A program made the position numbers and the translations under genes. A DNA stretch of 64,000 nt from Sabellastarte sp. h YS-2021 (taxonomy: Eukaryota; Annelida; Polychaeta; Sabellida; Sabellidae), in assembly GCA_964017235.1 (NCBI GenBank), contig OZ024936.1, positions 17,212,496-17,276,495 on the forward strand. The letters run 5' to 3'. Position 1 is the stretch's first letter. Each line of letters begins with the position of its first letter. Shown here piece by piece: positions 32,801-44,800 of this stretch. Under the pieces are notes generated by a model that ran no database searches, was not told the origin of the DNA, and saw only the letters and a list, made by a program, of their open reading frames with translations.

Positions 32801-35800
32801 TTGGCAAAAATTCGAAAATTCAAAATGGCCGCCATTTTTGGGGAGGGGAAAATTTTTTGAAAATTGGAAATATTACATTCCTTAGATACCCTGTGGGTCG
32901 AAAATTTCGATGAAATCGCTCTATCTCGCACGGTTAAGGAGATAGAAGCAAATTAGTGTTTTGCCATTTTTGGCAAAAATTCGAAAATTCAAAATGGCCG
33001 CCATTTTTGGGGAGGGGAAAATTTTTGGAAAATTGCAAAGATTGCATTCCTTAGATACCCTGTGGGTCGAAAATTTCGACGAAATCGCTCTATCTCGCAC
33101 GGTTAAGGAGATAGAAGCAAATTTGTGTTTTGCAATTTTTGGCAAAAATTCGAAAATTCAAAATGGCCGCCATTTTTGGGGAGGGGAAAATTTTTTGAAA
33201 ATTGCAAAGATTACATTCCTTAGATCCCCTGTGGATCGAAAATTTTGCCGAAATCGCTCTATCTCGCACGGTTAAGGAGATAGAAGCAAATTTGTGTTTT
33301 GCCATTTTTGGCAAAAATTCGAAAATTCAAAATGGCCGCCATTTTTGGGGAGGGGAAATTTTTTTGAAAATTGCAAATATTACATTCCTTAGATACCCTG
33401 TGGGTCGAAAATTTCGACGAAATCGCTCTATCTCGCACGGTTAAGGAGATAGAAGCAAATTTGTGTTTTGCCATTTTTGGCAAAAATTCGAAAATTCAAA
33501 ATGGCCGCCATTTTTGGGGAGGGGAAAATTTTTGGAAAATTGCAAAGATTGCATTCCTTAGATACCCTGTGGGTCGAAAATTTCGACGAAATCGCTCTAT
33601 CTCGCACGGTTAAGGAGATAGAAGCAAATTTGTGTTTTGCCATTTTTGGCAAAAATTCGAAAATTCAAAATGGCCGCCATTTTGGGGGAGGGGAAAATTT
33701 TTTGAAAATTGCAAATATTACATTCCTTAGATACCCTGTGGGTCGAAAATTTCGACGAAATCGCTCTATCTCGCACGGTTAAGGAGATAGAAGCAAATTT
33801 GTGTTTTGCCATTTTTGGCAAAAATTCAAAAATTCAAAATGGCCGCCATTTTTGGGGAGGGGAAAATATTTTGGAAAATTGCAAAGATTGCATTGGTTAG
33901 ATACCCTGTGTGTCGAAAATTTTGCCGAAATCGCTCTATCTCGCACGGTTAAGGAGATAGAAGCAAATTTGTGTTTTGCCATTTTTGGCAAAAATTCGAA
34001 AATTCAAAATGGCCGCCATTTTTGGGGAGGGGAAATTTTTTTGAAAATTGCAAATATTACATTCCTTAGATACCCTGTGGGTCGAAAATTTCGACGAAAT
34101 CGCTCTATCTCGCACGGTTAAGGAGATAGAAGCAAATTTGTGTTTTGCCATTTTTGGCAAAAATTCGAAAATTCAAAATGGCCGCCATTTTTGGGGAGGG
34201 GAAAATTTTTGGAAAATTGCAAAGATTGCATTCCTTAGATACCCTGTGGGTCGAAAATTTCGACGAAATCGCTCTATCTCGCACGGTTAAGGAGATAGAA
34301 GCAAATTTGTGTTTTCCCATTTTTGGCAAAAATTCGAAAATTCAAAATGGCCGCCATTTTTGGGGAGGGGAAAATTTTTTGAAAATTGCAAAGATTGCAT
34401 TCCTTAGATACCCTATGGGTCGAAAATTTCGACGAAATCGCTCTATCTCGCACGGTTAAGGAGATAGAAGCAAATTTGTGTTTTGCCATTTTTGGCAAAA
34501 ATTCGAAAATTCAAAATGGCCGCCATTTTTGGGGAGGGGAAAATATTTTGAAAATTGCAAAGATTGCATTGCTTAGATACCCTGTGCGTCTAAAATTTTG
34601 CCGAAATCGCTCTATCTCGCACGGTTAAGGAGATAGAAGCAAATTAGTGTTTTGCCATTTTTGGCAAAAATTCGAAAATTCAAAATGGCCGCCATTTTTG
34701 GGGAGGGGAAAATTTTTGGAAAATTGCAAAGATTGCATTCCTTAGATCCCCTGTGGATCGAAAATTTTGCCGAAATCGCTCTATCTCGCACGGTTAAGGA
34801 GATAGAAGCAAATTTGTGTTTTGCCATTTTTGGCAAAAATTCGAAAATTCAAAATGGCCGCCATTTTTGGGGAGGGGAAATTTTTTTGAAAATTGCAAAT
34901 ATTACATTCCTTAGATACCCTGTGGGTCGAAAATTTCGACGAAATCGCTCTATCTTGCACGGTTAAGGAGATAGAAGCAAATTTGTGTTTTGCCATTTTT
35001 GGCAAAAATTTGAAAATTCAAAATGGCCGCCATTTTTGGGGAGGGGAAAATTTTTGGAAAATTGCAAAGATTGCATTCCTTAGATACCCTGTGGGTCGAA
35101 AATTTCGACGAAATCGCTCTATCTCGCACGGTTAAGGAGATAGAAGCAAATTTGTGTTTTGCCATTTTTGGCAAAAATTCGAAAATTCAAAATGGCCGCC
35201 ATTTTTGGGGAGGGGAAAATTTTTTGAAAATTGCAAATATTACATTCCTTAGATACCCTGTGGGTCGAAAATTTCGACGAAATCGCTCTATCTCGCACGG
35301 TTAAGGAGATAGAAGCAAATTTGTGTTTTGCCATTTTTGGCAAAAATTCAAAATGGCCGCCATTTTTGGGGAGGGGAAAATATTTTGAAAATTGCAAAGA
35401 TTGCATTGGTTAGATACCCTGTGTGTCGAAAATTTTGCCGAAATCGCTCTATCTCGCACGGTTAAGGAGATAGAAGCAAATTAGTGTTTTGCCATTTTTG
35501 GCAAAAATTCGAAAATTCAAAATGGCCGCCATTTTTGGGGAGGGGAAAATTTTTGGAAAATTGCAAAGATTGCATTCCTTAGATCCCCTGTGGGTCGAAA
35601 ATTTTGCCGAAATCGCTCTATCTCGCACGGTTAAGGAGATAGAAGCAAATTTGTGTTTTGCCATTTTTGGCAAAAATTCGAAAATTCAAAATGGCCGCCA
35701 TTTTTGGGGAGGGGAAATTTTTTTGAAAATTGCAAATATTACATTCCTTAGATACCCTGTGGGTCGAAAATTTCGACGAAATCGCTCTATCTCGCACGGT

Positions 35801-38800
35801 TAAGGAGATAGAAGCAAATTTGTGTTTTGCCATTTTTGGCAAAAATTCGAAAATTCAAAATGGCCGCCATTTTTGGGGAGGGGAAAATTTTTGGAAAATT
35901 GCAAATATTACATTCCTTAGATACCCTGTGGGTCGAAAATTTCGACGAAATCGCTCTATCTCGCACGGTTAAGGAGATAGGAGGAAATTTGTGTTTTGCC
36001 ATTTTTGGCAAAAATTCGAAAATTCAAAATGGCCGCCATTTTTGGGGAGGGGAAAATTTTTTGAAAATTGCAAAGAGTACACTCCTCAGATACCCTGCGG
36101 GTCGAAAATTTTGCCGAAATCGCTCTATCTCGCACGGTTAAGGAGATAGAAGCAAATTACTCAAAAGTAGTACTGAAAATACACAATGAAGTACCTAAAT
36201 GGCTATTACTCATGTACTGACAAAGCTATCAGTCCCAAATGCAATACCAAGCGAGCTATGGACATAACAATCTTGTATTCAAAATTGTAGTAAAATATCT
36301 TTAATTATTTTGGCTTAAATGCACGGAAACCAATGGGTACTGAAAATAGCTGTACTTAAGTATTACTCAGTAAGCAAAAGAGGTACAACAGCCAAAAGCA
36401 ATCCCAAGCAAGCTACTGACCCAATAAGCCTGCATACCAAATTTGGTGACAATAGCTCTAATACTTTTCCTTTAAATGAGCGGAAACCATGCGTGACGCC
36501 GGACATCGGACGCCGGACGCCGGACATCGGACATCGGACATCGGACAACGGACATCGGACATCGGACATCGGACGGCGAAAAAAGCAAAAATAATATATC
36601 CACCCCCCAGGGGGGTGGACATAATGAACTTAACTGAGAAAACTAAAGCTGTATGCTGATTGTTGTCGTCATGTGCAAATTTGGAGCGTGTACTGATATT
36701 GAGTAAAATGGCACTATTGCACTCCTGAAGGTTCAAATAACAACAAAAACTAGAGGATCGCTCGCAAAAAAAAAGATAATGTTTTTGCTATGTCCCGAAA
36801 AGGATATAAAGGTGAGTGCTAAAGTATTAAGAAAATGCTTCGTTTCTAGCCTTATACTGTTGTGGCAACCAAAGTCAGCGCAGCCTGCTCTATCTAGCAC
36901 GGTTTTCAAGATATAAGCATTTTTGTGTTTTGCAAAAAATTAAAAAATTCAAAATATGCGCTATATTTGGCGAGACAAAAATATTTTGAAAATTGGCATG
37001 GCTACTTTGCAGAGATACCCAGCAGGTCAAAAATTTTGTTGAGTTCGCTCCATCTAGTACGGTTTTCGAGATATAAGCATTTTTGTGTTTTGCAAAAACT
37101 TTGCAAATTCAAAATGGCCACCATTTTTGGGGAGACAAAAATTTTTGACAAGACCACTGCCGCGGTGTGTATCTTCCGCCGAGCATTAAAGGACAAGAAA
37201 TAGCTTTTCCGAGATATTCACAATTTATCATTGTTGTGTGTGAAAGCTCTTCCAAAAGTAGGTGAATGAGTTATTTGAGAAAAATTGGCTATCTGCAATA
37301 CTATTAAGAGATAATTCACATTTACTCCTTTTGAGTAGGTGAGTAATTACCTACGGGTCTGGAACTTCATCAAGTGAAAGTTCTCCCAAAAGTAGGTGAA
37401 TGAGTTATTTGAGAAAAATTGGCTATCTGCAATACTTTTAGAGATAATTCGCATTTACTCATTTTGAGTAGGCGAGTAATTAGCTATGGGTCTGAAACTT
37501 CACCATGTGAAAGCTCTCCCACAAGTAGATGAATGAGTATTTGATAAAAATTGGGTATCCGCAATACTTTTACAGATAATTAGCATTTACTCATTTTGAG
37601 TAGGTGAATAATTAGCTATGGGTCTGAAACTTCACGGAGTGAAAGCTCTCCCAAAAGTAGGTGAATGAGTTATTTGAGAAAAATTGGCTATCTGCAATAC
37701 TTTTAGAGATAATTTGCATTTACTCATTTTGAGTAGGTGAGTAATTAACTATGGGTCTGAAACTTCACCATGTGAAAGCTCTTCCAAAAGTAGATGAATG
37801 AGTTATTTGAGAAAAATTGGCTATCTGCAATACTTTTAAGAGATAATTCGCATTTACTCATTTTGAGTAGGTGAGTAATTATCTACGGGTCTGAAACTTC
37901 ACCATGTGAAAGCTCTTCCAAAAGTACATGAATGAGTTATTTGATAACAAGCATTCTGACGCATGCATTTATCTCCCGCTATATAAATTAGATGTACTAA
38001 AGATAACATATTTTAACAAGGTGCTCTAAATGTAATACTTTTCAAGTTATAATTGATTTAGTGCATGATTTCATGAATTTTAATGCATTAAAAATTATTT
38101 AAAAAATTCATTAAAAAAATTTAGCATGTGAAAGCTCTCCAAAATGTAGGTGAATGAGTTATTTGAGAAATATTGGCTATCTGCAATACTTTTAGTGATA
38201 ATAGGCAGTTACTCATTTTGAGTAGGTGAGTAATTAGCTACGGATCTGAAAATTCACTAATTGAAAGCTCTCCAAAATGTATGTGAATGAGTTATTTCAG
38301 AAATACTGGCTATCTGCAATACTTGTAGAGATAATTCGCATTTACTCATTTTGAGTAGGTGAATAATTAACTACGGGTGTGAAACTTCACCAAGTGAAAG
38401 CTCTCCCAAAAGTAGGTGAATGAGTTATTTGAGAAAAATTGGCTATCTGCAATACTTTTACAGATAATTCACATGTACTCATTTTGATTAGGTGAGTAAT
38501 TATCTACGGGTCTGAAACTTCACCATGTGAGAGCTCTTCCAAAAGTACATGAATGAGTTATTTGATAAAAATTGGGTATCCGCAATAGTTTTTGAGATAA
38601 TTAGCATTTACTCATTTTGAGTAGGTGAGTAATTAGCTATGGGTCTGAAACTTTACCAAGTGAAAGCTCTCCCAAAAGTAGGTGAATGATTTATTTGAGA
38701 AAAATTGGCTATCTGCAATACTTTTAGAGATAATTCGCATTTACTCATTTTGAGTAGGTGAGTAATTAGCTATGGGTCTGAAACTTCAGCGTGTGAAAGC

Positions 38801-41800
38801 TCTCCCACAAGTAGATGAATGAGTTATTTGATAAAAATTGGGTATCCGCAATACTTTTACAGATAATTAGCATTGACTCATTTTGAGTAGGTGAATAATT
38901 AGCTATGGGTCTGAAACTTCACCAAGTGAAAGCTCTCCCAAAAGTAGGTGAATGGGTTATTTGAGAAAAATTGGCTATCTGCAATACTTTTAGAGATAAT
39001 TCGCATTTACTCATTTTGAGTAGGTGAGTAATTAGCTATGGGTCTGAAACTTCACCATGTGAAAGCTCTTCCAAAAGTAGGTGAATGAGTTATTTGAGAA
39101 AAATTGGCTATCTGCAATACTTTTAAGAGATAATTCGCATTTACTCATTTTGAGTAGGTGAGTAATTATCTACGGGTCTGAAACTTCACCATGTGAAAGC
39201 TCTCCCAAAAGTAGATGAATGAGTTATTTGATAAAAACTGGGTATCCACAATAGTTTCAGAGATAATTAGCATTTACTCATTTTGAGTGGGTGAATAATT
39301 AGCTACGGGTCTGAAACTTCACTGAGTGAAAGCTCTTTGGGATAGCTGCTCTGCAGAGATACCCTGAAGATCAAAAATTTCGTCGAAATCGCTCTAAAAT
39401 TGCGCAAAAATTCGAAAATTCAAAATGGCCGCCATTTTTGGCAAGACAAAATTTTTTGAAAATTGGTATGGCTACTCTGCAGAGATACCCTGTGGGTGAA
39501 AAATTTCATCGAAATCGCTCTATCTAGCAGGGTTTTCGAGATATAAGCATTTTTATGTTTTGCAATTTTTGCGAAAAATTCGAAAATTCAAAATGGCCGC
39601 CATTTTTGGCAAGAAAATTTTTTTTTGAAAATTGGCATGGCTACTCCGCAGAGATACCCTGTGGATCAAAAATTTCGTCGAAATCGCTCTATCTAGCAGG
39701 GTTTTCGAGATATAAGCATTTTCATGTTTTGCAATTTTTGCGAAAAATTCGAAAATTCAAAATGGCCGCCATTTTTGGCGAGACAAAAATTTTTTGAAAA
39801 TTGAAATAACTACTCTGCAAAGATACCCTGTGGGTCAAAAATTTCGTCGAAATCGCTCTATCTAGCACAGTTTTCGAGATATAAGCATTTTTGTGTTTTC
39901 CTTATTTGGAAAATTCATAATGATTAATTAATCATTAATTACTCGGCCATTTCTTAACCAATCAATGCCAAAATCTAATGATTTCCAGATTTTAATAGAA
40001 TGAATGTATTTGCCAAGTTTCAGGTGAATTGATAAAAGTCCTTTCAAGTTATCATCCGGACAAGCTTCCCCATCAAAAAAAGACATTTTTGGTCATGTGA
40101 CCTCTCTGATTGGTTGAAATGTCACTGCAGCATATTCAAAAAAATTCCCCAAGGCTACTGCCTAAACCTGCCAAATTTGAAAAGAATCCGCCTAACGGTT
40201 ACAGAGTTATAAGGAAAACAAAATGTGGAGCCGGCGGAGCCTGAAGGTCTCCCATACACAAACAAGTGTCCCTTGCGAGACGCTTAATTACTTGTAGAAC
40301 AATTACCGGTGGAGAGTACATTTATTATGTGTCAAATGTACCAATTACTGTGTTCTAGTCTTGTCCCTAGAACTGCTTGTCCTTATATGCTTAAGGTACA
40401 GTTAAAGCAAGAGCTGGGTTTCAAACCCATGACCTTGCCAGTGAGGTGAGTTTACTACCAACCATATGACCAATGTTCACCTTTTTGTGCACTGAATTTT
40501 AATATCTTCAATGTTTGCTGGACAATTGCATAACAAAGTATCTACCTCCAATAGACATACCTGTTTATTTGTACCCCTATATTCACCTGCCACTGTTGTA
40601 CTATTTAATTTGTATTCCAGTATGCAACTGCCATTGCTGTATCTCTTTACTTGCATCCCAGTACCAACCTATTATTGTGGTACCTTTTATTTCTACCCCA
40701 GTATCTACTGGCCATTGTGGTAACTTTTTATATCAAAATACACAATAACCCATCATTACTGAACTTTGTTATTTGTATGGGAAAACCTACCTATGATTGT
40801 GGTACCTTTTTACTTATATCCAAGTACCTACTTGCCACCATTATGTTTTTACCCTAACACATACCTGCCTTTGTTGTACCTCTTGACCACAACCACATGT
40901 TGTTGGGTGTTGGCTAAATCAATGTCCTGAATGAATGTATTCACTTCGTGTCTGACACCTGTGCCCACATCAAATGACACTTTAACCCCACCTGTGAACA
41001 TACAAATCAAACCTGCCCAATCAATTACCCTTCATACCACCGATGCCTATCCCAGTGAAAAGTGACATATTGTGATATTCTCTGATATTTGTAATGCTTT
41101 ATAAAATAGGGTTAACATGAAAAACAGCCAATAAAGCATTCTGGAACAATTTGGTTACAAGTTATATTTTATTGCATCAGTGTAGGGATGGGTGGATAGC
41201 CTGGTGTCTTGGTACTGAGAGCATTTTACTGAAATCCCATGACAAGATTTTACAATCACCATCTCGCTTGTCAACAGATATAATTGAAAGAAACACACAA
41301 ATATTGGAAACACACCCATGCTTTTGTAGTCTTGGGGACCTTTAATGCAATTTGTCAAGCACAACTGCCATGTTTTTGTAAATAACGGATGATACTTTAT
41401 AACCTCCATCTCGCTTGTCAACACATATAATTGAAGGAACACTTAAAATATTGGAAACAAACCACAACACTGAAGAAACTGCACGCTTTTATCGAATATA
41501 TTTTTGTGCATTTGGGGCCTTATATTGGGGTTTCACTGAGAGGAAACATCATGTTTTGGTTTCATGATTTTTACTTCCTGTCAGTGGCTTGTATGATTTT
41601 GGTTTACTTATAACCACGGAATCTCAGAATCGGAATGGTTTTGCATTGCAAACTTCCCAGCCTTCCCATTTTTGATACCAATCAACCCTTACATCACTCA
41701 TATTTATTAGCTATCATTGAATTTAATTTTTTAGCTTCATCTGTGTACTAATTTACTGCATGTGCCAAATTATGGTGCGGAACAGTACCTAACTTAGCTT

Positions 41801-44800
41801 CATCTATCAAGTCAGTAAGGTCAACAATTCAAAATGTTTTTTGGACTCAAAAGCCATAGTGGAGGTCCTGGATCTTGGAGGTGGTCTGTTTTCCGAGTGC
41901 ATTTTTTCTTAATGTGGGCTGACTTCAGTTCACTGTTAAAAGAATACATTTAATTGCAACAGAGATATTGTGACCACATGAATACAGTGAGAGAAGCATA
42001 AGAAATCACAAGTATAAACTGCAAAAACTATTACTACGGCAGGGTCGCTAGCAGATTTTCCATGTTGATATCCCGCCAGTCTGAAACCGTACCGATTCAT
42101 AGATACCAAAAAAAATTGCGTTCTAGCATATCCCCAATCGAATAGGCCCATTACAGGAAGTAAAGTTTGTGAAAACAAAACATTGCAGTTGTTCTGAAAG
42201 AAATTGATATAAAAGTGCTAAAATATACAAAGAAGTGAGATAAAAGCTTATAATTTCCTCAGATTTGATGTTTGTTTCTCAGATTTTACATTTTCTCACA
42301 ATATTATACACTGACATTTGAAATGCCACTGTAAAGTGTCGTCACGGTATTCAAGTGAATTGGTCCCAGTACTGAGATACCAATGTTACTGACCCTGCCC
42401 TAACTATTACCATTGTTATTCATGCTGATGGTTATATATTCATGGTTGTCATGGTTTCCGTTGCTGACCATCATCAGTAAGCCTCTTTTCTCCAGCGTAG
42501 AAAACCCCACCACCAGCCTGTCTTCAGTACTGCTGCTTTGCTGGAAACTTTCATCCAGTTCAAATTTGATCATGTCTTCTATATCTAAGTTCACACCAAC
42601 CTCTGTAAAATAAGTGAAAAGATTCAAAAGAGTATTTTAATGACTGGACATAGACATGAAATTAAAAACAAAAATTTTTACAAATGATGAGATTAAGATT
42701 CAGTGAGAATATTCTACATTTTTTTTAAAGTAAAAATTGTATTGTACCAGAAAATTTTAAAATATATTTAATAGTTATTAGGACAAGAGATAAACATTAA
42801 AATACAATAGAAATGTAGCACACACTAATCACTATAATGTAATATTCTATGATATTACTGTCAGTCATATAATATCTTCAATGAAACCTCTTTGGACTTA
42901 AGCCATAAGTTGAGACCAAAATAAATGCTTAGATTTAAGCCCCACTACTGACTTCAGTAGTTTAGTAAATCAAGCTTCACAGGATTCTATCCGATAAGCT
43001 CACCTTTTCCACAGTCGTGCCCACTGAGTGCAGTGTTAGCACAGTTACAGCTATAGTGTGAGTACAACTCAACACACTGACCTCCATGTAAACATGGCTG
43101 ACTGGAACACTTAGTCTGGCAGCCTGAAAACAGACATTATAGATACAATGAACAGTTACCATGGTAACATCATAACTACTTGTTCATTCATGTCCCCAGA
43201 GTTGGTTGGAACACGTACTCTGATAGCCTGAAAACATCCAACATTCAACACAGCTACAGTTAAACTACTTTTTGATTTTTGTTAATAAAGTTGGCTGAAA
43301 CACTTTGGCTGGTAACCAGAAACAGTGAGGATACAGCATTCAGCATAGAAACATTCGTTGATGATACATGCATTCCACTCACCCTTTGATGATATCTTTT
43401 AGAATATTGCCAGTCATTTTCCTGCAGTCTGTACATGTATGTATATCAGGGAATTACTTATGCTCCATTCACACTGCAGGCGGTATACCCCACGGTCAGA
43501 AATTTTACTCGGCGGTAGAACCGCCTTGCAGGACACCTCATATCTTCTGATATTTGGTGTATCCATAAGGTATAACTACACATGGCTACTGATGGGACAT
43601 GGTGTATAACCGTCAATAACAGTAGGATGACAATAGTAGAAAAAACAGGCAACTTCCCTTAACCTCAACTCACCTCTGGTAGCCGTCAAGACAAACACGT
43701 GCGACTGAAACAAGATCGAATCACAACATTCTATAAATCCGTGGACCGTGCCTTCAGCTACCGTATGAAAAATTTAGCTGTGGAAAGTCACAGTGAAAAA
43801 TTCAGAGGTTGTAATTTTAAACATTTTAAAATTTCCGTGGGATGTGTAAGAAATTGGATGGTTCACTACTGTATCACAAGCTTGCATATGAAATTCACAC
43901 GGTAGTTGATGGAGAGGGATGTTTTGCCCAATGCCTGCCTACCACGGGTTATAGCACCTGTAATGTGAATGTGGTATTACACACCTGAACTGTTTGTACT
44001 ATATATCCACTCTGCATTGTTTATGACATACAGTGTGTGTATTATTGCTAAAAGGCCGATCCCCCCCCCCCCCCATAGGTTGCCTTGTTCCAATATGCAT
44101 TAATTTTACGTTATTTACTGACTGTTTATATTAAATCTGATTTGATTTCTTCTGGATTGTAAAAGCAGACACACAGTGTTGGTCACATGACTTCTTTCCG
44201 CCATATCTTGACTAGGCCTATTTTACAAATATTTACCTTTTCTACAGATCCAATATAAAATGTATTTTGAGAACAAGCCTCCCAGACAACAGCTGGTGAA
44301 AACCTTAAATAATACTGCTATTTGGCATCACAATAGATCAATCATCCAGTCAACTCACCTCATTAAATTTATATGTTAACTTAATAACATTTACAATCAC
44401 TGTTTATATAGATCTGAGTGATATTACCTGCAGATACTCCATAGGTCCCCTGACCTTGTTCCACCATCCCTCTCAGATCGACCAATAGCCCGTTGACCAG
44501 CAGCCTGCGGATACAACCTATGTAGCCGTCCTTGTAATCCACAGATGCCCCTACCACCAGGGGGCTGGTCAGTTCCAGGGTGAATGGATATTTCTGTGGA
44601 GACAGATCCAGGTAAACAGTGTCTTCTTGATCTATCTATTAACAACAACAAAATTGTTATTAATATTACCTATTCCTTTAGTAAAAATACAGTTTTGTCT
44701 TATTGGCTTTAATATTAGGTGGTTCACATTAAGCGTTATGAAAGGTCTGATAAGGTTACAATTATCTTTATACAGTACAACTCTAATGTCTGATCATGCT

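Larger units (their letters stand above)
31837..36622. mobile_element. Satellite-bearing element 1 (169-bp core)
   Basis: The leader begins AAACTAGAAATAGGCCGCC (31837), the core is the 169-bp array, and the tail runs from about 36160. The tail has CTGCATACCAAATTTGGTGAC, GCGGAAACCATGCG, a heptamer run (CGGACAT)n and a perfect 10-bp hairpin TCCACCCCCC-A-GGGGGGTGGA at 36599-36619. Leader, tandem core and hairpin tail match the architecture of bivalve 'pearl'/Helentron-like non-autonomous elements. No coding sequence. It lies in the CNTNAP-like intron between exons h and g. Confidence 0.6.
36749..40290. mobile_element. Satellite-bearing element 2 (hybrid 169/134-bp core)
   Basis: The leader starts ACTAGAGGATCGCTCGCAAA. 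The core has about two diverged 169-type units (36880-37150), then the 134-bp array (37200-39345), then about three diverged 169-type units (39345-39910). The tail has GATTAATTAATCATTAATTAC, GGTCATGTGACCTCTCTGATTGG and GTGGAGCCGGCGGAGCCTGAAG. Element 3 has the same leader and tail, so this is one family. Confidence 0.6.

Noticed and set aside
32062..36158. Dozens of 60-104-codon open frames on both strands of the 169-bp arrays
   Set aside because: They repeat with the satellite, lie in overlapping frames on both strands, and the 169-bp period is not a multiple of three. They are by-products of the repeat.
32062..36158. Regular 169-bp spacing as a CRISPR array or centromeric alpha-like satellite
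   Set aside because: There are no spacers between direct repeats and the context is animal. The shared unique leader and location inside a gene argue for a mobile element core over a centromere, although the length is nucleosome-like.
40511..40857. Tyr/Cys/Leu-rich open frames in three phases
   Set aside because: They arise from the 40-48-bp degenerate tandem repeat next to exon g, in several frames at once.
44424..44651. 75-codon frame over CNTNAP-like exon d
   Set aside because: It is the wrong frame of the true exon; the phase-correct reading gives the LamG closing motif.
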